A stretch of 64,000 bases of DNA from Tenebrio molitor (lineage: Eukaryota; Arthropoda; Insecta; Coleoptera; Tenebrionidae): assembly GCF_963966145.1 (NCBI RefSeq), contig NC_091049.1, forward strand, positions 17,050,001 through 17,114,000. Reading direction: 5' to 3'. Position numbers and translations under genes: made by a program. The notes beneath the pieces were generated by a model. That model searched no databases. It had not been told where the DNA came from and saw only the letters and a list, made by a program, of their open reading frames with translations. Of this stretch, positions 57,925-64,000 are shown in pieces (positions within the stretch are counted from its first letter, which is position 1; each line of letters starts with the position of its first letter).

Positions 57925-58486
57925 CTATAAAACTGTACTTATATGGAAAGTATTCTATCCAAACTATGATTTTCTGGTTCCTTTGTACCTTTATTTGGTT
58001 CAAAAATATGAAAAAAATGCTGTTGCAAATGACAAGTGGTTTTTTGCAACTTGAGTCAACTATAGGTATCTAAGCGGAAGACTCGTTTTACTCCGAATCT
58101 TTTCTGAAATTTTCTTATTAGGGGAAACGTCGATATGATGGCACCCTGCCAATATTGGCTCTATTTATTTGAATTTATACAATTTGTCACTTACTGGTGG
58201 TGCTATAGACCACCGTGATACTGCTGTAGCAGCGGTGTGCCAGTGGAGTTGATTTAGCCGTTTAAATTTTGACAAATATTGCTCTAGGCTCTATATTACC
58301 TGTAAACTGTAAAGATATTAGGAGATTTTGACACATTAACTGTTAATTCGGGGTTATGTTTTATCAAATAATTAAATAAATACATATTTGGTATGAAGAA
58401 GTAGGAGTTTCATCATGTGTGCGGAAAGCCAATTTTTGTATACCAAAGATTAGAACGATATCAGTCAAAAACCTTAACAGCATCTG

Positions 58487-58797
58487 ATTTTTTATCGGAT
58501 AATTTTATTTTTACACGCAAGTTTTGTTGTAACTGAAAAAACTCGAGATCAAAAGCATTATAAAATCACAACAGCTTTAGCTGCCTAAAATACACTCAAT
58601 CTTGACTTTAAATCAGGATAATTTTATTTTTAATTCCCTCAAGTTTTGTTGGCTCCTGGAAAAAACTCTCGATCAAAAGCATTAGACAAAATCGCTCCAG
58701 CTAAAGCTGTGGCAATTTTATCATACTTTTGATCCCGAGTTTTTTCCGTTGCAACAAAACTTGCGTGTAAAAATAAAATTATCCGATTAAAAATCAA
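58487..58797. repeat. Inverted-repeat element, about 310 bp
   Basis: The arms TTTTTACACGCAAGTTTTGT plus AACTCGAGATCAAAAGCAT face each other. A third partial copy of the arm lies between them (58612-58680). Confidence 0.6.
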
Positions 58798-58801
58798 GTT
58801 T

Positions 58802-59290
58802 ACCCTTGAACAATAACCATATCGATGAAGAATCACCAGAAGGTCTACAACGAAAGTTTTATCACGTAGCAGCCTACGAACTCGCGTGGAGAGGAGGTGA
58901 GGCAGCTAGATGCCGGATCCATTTGTTCAAAGAAAAAAATAGTGACGGGAGTTTATCAGGTTGAATTGAGTATAATCCGATCTTCACTAAAAAGTGCCAA
59001 GGTGGGTCACAAAAGTGTGCTAACAGTAAGTGGCTTGCTTCGAATTTTGAAAATTCTAAAATTTGTCCAGTACGGTTATATCAAAGACTACTATGTCATC
59101 GTACAGCAAATATTGCAACAGATCGATTATTTTTAACTTCAAATCGCTACTGGAACCAAGAAAATTCTGTCGGATGGTATAAAAACATGCCACTTGGAGT
59201 CAACATAATTGCAAAGTGGACCAAGCAAGCAACCTCAAAAATTGGGTTGGATAACTCTTCGAAATGGTCTGGAAACAGTAGACAAAGAAG
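58802..59290 (+). pseudogene. Crypton-type tyrosine recombinase fragment (KIAA1958/DUF3504-like)
   Basis: One reading frame (starting 58809) gives a recognisable domain with a single internal stop (TGA at 58963-58965). It reads EGLQRKFYHVAAYELAWRGG, then EAARCRIHLFKEKNSDGSLS, stop, IEYNPIFTKKCQGG, SKWLASNFENSKICPVRLYQ, DRLFLTSNRYW and WYKNMPLGVNIIAKWTK. This order matches the tyrosine-recombinase domain of Crypton DNA transposons and host genes derived from them, such as KIAA1958. The arginine in AWRGGE fits the first catalytic Arg region. The C-terminal part, with the HxxR box and catalytic Tyr, is missing or scrambled after GLDNS. It is therefore not functional. No element ends were identified. 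Confidence 0.65.
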
Positions 59291-59299
59291 TGATTTCTA

Positions 59300-60578
59300 T
59301 TCAAGAAAATATTGGTCAAAAAAAACAGAGGAGAATCTATTTCAAATGGTAATAAAATTGTGTATAACAACATTTGAAGCGCAATAATTTCATCTTTCTA
59401 TTGAGACCATTACCATAGCTGTAAGTTCAATTGGCGAGCAGGAATCAGCAAAAACGTTGTTTATGTTCGAGTTTGAGAATGCACAGGCTGTGTGTTCCAG
59501 AACTGCCGCATAATATTTTTTAGAGTAGAAATTTAAGTTAGATTTAACGCTGGAAATTTTGACCTGACAAGTTAAAAAAAAACGAAGATAAAAGATTTAC
59601 TAAAACTAGGGAAAAATAAAATTTTGAAATGAACACAATAATTTGTGTTAGTTCTACTTAATGACTTAGTTCATGTTTGATTGGAGTAAGAGATTAGAAA
59701 CTTAATTTTGGAGCGATGCAATTTTTTCTTACTTCTTCTTTTTCTTCTTATTTTCCGTCAACATACCTAAGACATACATACCAACATAAAAGAGAACTTT
59801 AAAACAATGTAGTTTTGTTTTCTTAAAATAAAAAAGAAACTTTTAATAAAGACATAACCTGTAATATCCCAGCTTAAATTTGAATTGCCGCCCAGTTTGA
59901 ATTTAAATTGCCGTTGCCAAAGGAGACCAGGAGAAGTAGAGGGACGTCCGAAGATGATTGAGAAAATTCGACCGCGGGGAAGTGGGGGTCACTTTTTAGG
60001 GTTTTAGTTTTTAAAAGGAACGCTCGCTCTCTACTCTCCACTCTTGAATCGAAGGGTTGTGTTTTTTGAAGTGAAACTTTTTATGAGAGGGTCTTGAAAT
60101 TCTGATCGGCAACCTTTTTGTGTGACGAAAAGTGGTGGGGGTAAACACTATTGGGTCGAGTGGGAGCAGTGGCTCTGTCTTTGTCACACTCACGGCATTT
60201 ATCGATAATGTCCTCTCTTTGATTTGGAGGCTTAAAAACGAACAATGAGTTACGCATTTCGTTATTGTTTAGTGTTATCGTTGTTTATAATTTATTTTCT
60301 TCATTAAAATATACAATTTTGTTGTGAATATGTTATTTAAAAGTGATTGATGAATAATTACAATGTTTCCCTGTAATACAAAAGTTTCACTTCTATCGTG
60401 CGTCTTTACGACACATTCTGTTTTTTTTTTTTTTGGGCCCGGTTAGTGTCTTTAACCGAGTTCTTCAGTTTGTATAATTTCTACAGGTAGTCATTTTGTT
60501 TGTGTGTATTTCAAACGCCACGAATCGCACACATCAGACACGTGCGCGTTCGTGAGGTGCGCAGTTTAATAGAGGTAT
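59300..60578. other. Intergenic region with a partial copy of repeat X
   Basis: The stretch from about 60020 to 60430 matches 53130-53290 and 53695-53990 in inverted orientation. The rest is AT-rich, with a poly-T tract at 60420-60434 next to a small hairpin (CGGTTAGTGTCTTTAACCG). No gene is supported. Confidence 0.5.
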
Positions 60579-61541
60579 TGTAATGATTTGAATACATTAC
60601 TTTTTCCGCCAAATATTTGAACCTGCGCAAAACGGTAACAAATGTGGTCGTGATCGTCATCGAATCGGAGGAGCCCTACGTTGTGATTTTCTTTTGGCGG
60701 AAAAGGTTCGGAATGCAAACGGTGAGGGTTCCAGTTGGAAGAGTGCCGCAAATAAAACACACATGTGAGGGACGCAAAATACCTTTTATTAAAAATGCCT
60801 GTAATAACTTTGATGAAAAAGAAATTGAAACGAATACAAAAGACAGAAATTAAGGTTAACGAAGTACAAGAAATTAACTAGTTGAGTACATCACAAAGAT
60901 AAACGACAAGATGAATGCAACAATATTTAGAATAACAGAAAACGGGTACATGACAGACAAAATGTCAGTTTAAAGCTTGCAAAACAAGTAAACCAATTAT
61001 AAGGCAGTTATTACAGACAGGGACGGATGAAAAACCCTCTTCAAAAACCGTATCCCAGGTATTACTCATTTTTTACAATTCGATTAATGACAAACAATGT
61101 TTAATTTGGAACTACGCGGTCAAGGTACGCCAACGGGAACTTAGAGCTGGAGGTAACAAACTTTCGGCCGCGAGGGGACTCAGAAAATCTGAGTCGTCTT
61201 GAAAGCAGCGACATTTATAGGTACTCGAGGTATCGCGTGTCGGACTACTGTGTACCGACCAATTCCGAGTGATATTAGCGTTCGGGGTTGTACGATGAGC
61301 TTCTCAGAGTCGCGTAGAGCAGAACTTGTTCCACCTTCCCCAACCAACCGTTTCCGACAAACTCCCAAGATCCCTATAACTGCGACGGGGGCTTCACGTC
61401 AGCTTCTCAGAGTCGCATACAGCAGAACTTGTACCACCTCCGTTATACGGTCCTACATAACCGTCGCCCCCACGGAAATTTGACTAAACAACCCCTCCGA
61501 CCTTCTGAATGTCACCTAGCCCCCATGTGATCGTACTTACA
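60579..61541 (-). repeat. 3' LTR of the pol-less element (inferred 963 bp)
   Basis: The outer end is fixed by comparison with the second copy. The inner end is inferred from the terminal inversion (TGTAA..TTACA) and an A/G-rich tract beside it (61542-61565). On the - strand a TATA box (TATAAATG, 61212-61219) and poly(A) signal AATAAA (60785-60790) lie in LTR-like order. Confidence 0.7.
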
Positions 61542-62731
61542 ACATTTTAACTTTAACTTTTTCGAAATCTAGCAACAACACAAAGAAAAACAAAAACCGA
61601 GTTTAATTCAATCAAACAAGGAGTAACATTCAATGATGAGAAAATCCAGCAAAACAGAGCGCAACATTAAACAATGATAAAATAAGCAAAACAAAACGCA
61701 ACATTAAACAATGATAACATAAGCAAAACAAACGCACATTAAACAATGAGGAAATAAAAGCGAACAAAACGCGAGGTTAAATAACGATAAAATAAAACGC
61801 TTTAAAAAGGAATACCATACTTGCTGGCAATATTAAACAAAAAAAGAAAATGGCGGGTCGAGTGCTGTTAGAAAATGTTAGGAAGAAAAAAACAACATGG
61901 ACGCACGCGGTTCGGACGACGGCTCCGAATTTTCGAAATTACCAGATTGCTAACAAAAAATGAACCTCCCGGGAGAAAGATAACGCTTAAAATTAACAAA
62001 TGGGCGCTTCTTAAAGAAACAGCATGCAACAAAAGGTAATCTACAACATACCCTTACCACGTGGTCCTGGTCCCAAAAAAAAAAACAACGGACAACGAAC
62101 GTGAGATAAATAATTACCCGTGTGGATAAAAGAAACTGCCGGATTCTTCTCGGGGACACAAAATATCTACTCGGGACGGTAGTGTAATTGGTTCGGATTT
62201 AACTTACAAATTTGAGAAACTTGGATCGCTCTTCGCAAGGTGTGTTCGTTTCGAAAAACTAAACAAAAGTGCCCTACCCCCGTCAACCACCCGCGCGAGC
62301 CCGTTTCACCCCCCGCTATATTTCCGCTCGTAGTGCCTAGTCTAGCCGCTAGTACCTTCACATTTGGCGCGCTGTTGTGGCGGTACCGGAAATTTAAATT
62401 TTAAACTGGGTCACTACACACGCCCCCAAGCTTCTTCGGAACGAAAAAAAATGTGGAAGTGACTGAAGACGCTTTAAACCGGTGGCGCAGTTTACAAATT
62501 TTTGGACGTTAAAGTGATGCTATGGCTGGTTGTCGTGTTGTGGTGGGTAGTCGCGTTGGTGTCGGTGTCGTTTTGGCCGGCGGCAGGGGGGTAACAATCC
62601 TTGACGACGCCCCCGAGGTCCGTGGTACATGGAACAGAACATTTTAGGCAGACTCATGCTTTCCTATGACACAACTTTAGGTTGGCAATGTTATAGTTAC
62701 CCTTTTTCTTTTTCTCCTATCGCCGGAAAAA

Positions 62732-63103
62732 TTAGGGGGGACACCTCACACTAGTGACCTGGAGGTGGCACAGAGAATGGGTTGATCGCCCCTCCCGTCT
62801 CTCCGATGGCGGCAGACCCAACCATCCTTGTGGTGGCGCTTGTGGTGTCGGTCCTGACGATGTGGTGCCTCCCACGTTCGGTTTTGGTGAGACAAGTTCC
62901 GTTCGTGGACGTTTTGGAGGATGTACCACAGGTTGCCGCTCCAGGAAGAAGTCCACCATCTGAGCCATGATTTCTTGCTGTTGGCGTAACAGCGCTATCG
63001 TGGTGTCCTCCTCCCGCTGTCGTGTATGGTTCCGTGGGGTGTCTGGGGCTCTATCCCTGGGCCTAAGCACCCTTCCTCTTCCGCGTCTACATCCGGCTTC
63101 CAT
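62732..63103 (-). CDS. gag-like open frame of the pol-less LTR element
   Basis: This is a 123-codon frame from ATG 63103, about 140 nt after the primer site. It reads MEAGCRRGRGRVLRPRDRAP first, then a helical stretch (LRQQQEIMAQMVDFFLERQ) and a Pro-rich end. This looks like the N-terminus of a retrotransposon Gag cut short by deletion. No zinc knuckle remains. The adjoining sequence to 62400 is GC-rich and may include the end of the lost pol. Confidence 0.55.
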   Translation of the reverse strand: MEAGCRRGRGRVLRPRDRAPDTPRNHTRQREEDTTIALLRQQQEIMAQMVDFFLERQPVVHPPKRPRTELVSPKPNVGGTTSSGPTPQAPPQGWLGLPPSERREGRSTHSLCHLQVTSVRCPP

Positions 63104-63245
63104 CGTCGTCCTCCTCTACAACAAAAACACACAAGGGGACTCCGCTCCCCGCGGGGTGAATACATGAACAGGCACAAAACAGACAAACACAGAAACAAAA
63201 ACCTAAACTCGGCTCTCTTCACAAGGATCTCACGCAATTTGCATC

Positions 63246-63259
63246 CTGGTCACGGCACC
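63246..63259 (-). other. Primer-binding site of the pol-less LTR element
   Basis: TTGGTGCCGTGACC on the - strand starts five bases after the LTR end and contains the TGG expected to pair with the CCA end of a tRNA. The tRNA was not identified. Confidence 0.6.
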
Positions 63260-63264
63260 AATTC

Positions 63265-64000
63265 TGTAATGATTTGAATACATTACTTTTTCCGCCAAAT
63301 ATTTGAACCTGCGCAAAACGGTAACAAATGTGGTCGTGATCGTCATCGAATCGGAGGAGCCCTACGTTGTGATTTTCTTTTGGCGGAAAAGGTTCGGAAT
63401 GCAAACGGTGAGGGTTCCAGTTGGAAGAGTGCCGCAAATAAAACACACATGTGAGGGACGCAAAATACCTTTTATTAAAAATGCCTGTAATAACTTTGAT
63501 GAAAAAGAAATTGAAACGAATACAAAAGACAGAAATTAAGGTTAACGAAGTACAAGAAATTAACTAGTTGAGTACATCACAAAGATAAACGACAAGATGA
63601 ATGCAACAATATTTAGAATAACAGAAAACGGGTACATGACAGACAAAATGTCAGTTTAAAGCTTGCAAAACAAGTAAACCAATTATAAGGCAGTTATTAC
63701 AGACAGGGACGGATGAAAAACCCTCTTCAAAAACCGTATCCCAGGTATTACTCATTTTTTACAATTCGATTAATGACAAACAATGTTTAATTTGGAACTA
63801 CGCGGTCAAGGTACGCCAACGGGAACTTAGAGCTGGAGGTAACAAACTTTCGGCCGCGAGGGGACTCAGAAAATCTGAGTCGTCTTGAAAGCAGCGACAT
63901 TTATAGGTACTCGAGGTATCGCGTGTCGGACTACTGTGTACCGACCAATTCCGAGTGATATTAGCGTTCGGGGTTGTACGATGAGCTTCTCAGAGTCGCG
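63265..64000 (-). repeat. 5' LTR of the pol-less element, truncated by the window end
   Basis: It is the same sequence as 60579-61314. By comparison it should extend about 227 bp beyond the window. Confidence 0.85.

Larger units (their letters stand above)
54349..58064. mobile_element. MITE (TTGCAAAGACAC family) split by a 3.5-kb insertion
   Basis: The left half (54349-54423) and right half (57927-58064) together reproduce the 27577-27791 family. The ends GTTGACTCAAGTTGCAAAAA and complement are intact. The inserted DNA holds tandem repeats, a MITE and a decayed Tc1/mariner element. Confidence 0.65.
60579..64000 (-). mobile_element. LTR retrotransposon lacking pol, running off the right edge
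   Basis: The LTR at 60579-61541 is repeated from 63265 to the window end. The two copies match with no difference seen over 736 bp. In element sense (- strand) the LTR begins TGTAAG and ends ATTACA. TTGGTGCCGTGACC (63246-63259), five bases inside, is a probable primer site. The 1.7-kb interior (61542-63264) holds a gag-like fragment and no protease, RT or integrase. It is therefore non-autonomous or internally deleted. Confidence 0.85.

Noticed and set aside
61199..61483. 94-codon plus-strand frame inside the LTR
   Set aside because: It lies in the promoter part of an LTR read on the other strand and has no domain.
1..64000. CRISPR arrays, operons, rRNA genes or a viral genome
   Set aside because: No regularly spaced direct repeats, no rRNA motifs, and gene structure is eukaryotic throughout.

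Overview
The window is nuclear DNA of an arthropod, most likely an insect and probably a beetle (inferred from gene content and repeat style). It is AT-rich. Genes have introns of 57 nt to 13 kb, and small terminal-inverted-repeat (TIR) transposons flanked by TA are very common. No bacterial, organellar or CRISPR features were seen.

Three host genes can be supported. (1) At the left edge is the 3' part of a C2H2 zinc-finger gene on the + strand (exons <1-116, 180-237 and 5972-6995). The first two exons were recovered by reading frame and splice phase. (2) On the - strand at 11130-12116 is a single-pass membrane protein resembling C6orf89/BRAP. (3) An Ataxin-2 gene on the + strand has seven coding exons from 17661 to 43303. 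All splice phases agree, and it encodes 742 residues with Lsm, LsmAD and PAM2 regions in the usual order. Its first coding exon is only 38 nt, and introns of 13.1 kb and 9.9 kb are packed with transposons. Everything right of about 45 kb is repeats.

Four larger mobile elements stand out. A DDE transposon with an uninterrupted 732-residue transposase lies antisense in Ataxin-2 intron 1 (21680-24848, 4-bp target duplication ATGT, Sola-like). A CsRn1-like Ty3/Gypsy retrotransposon on the - strand (47490-52251) has LTRs that look identical and a 1008-codon pol frame. A second LTR element on the - strand runs off the right edge (60579->64000); its LTRs match with no visible difference over 736 bp, and it keeps only a gag fragment and no pol. 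Finally, a degraded Crypton-type tyrosine recombinase lies at 58802-59290.

There are also several decayed Tc1/mariner elements with DUF4817-like transposases, at least twenty TA-flanked MITEs, large foldback palindromes and short hairpin repeats. Many are nested. In the clearest case (13244-15877) a MITE holds a Tc1/mariner element that itself holds two further MITEs, and an uninterrupted copy of the outer MITE sits at 46722-47059. The most interesting items are the apparently intact Sola-like transposon, the two recent LTR insertions, the Crypton relic, and a link between one decayed autonomous transposon (28592-30088) and three MITEs with related ends.
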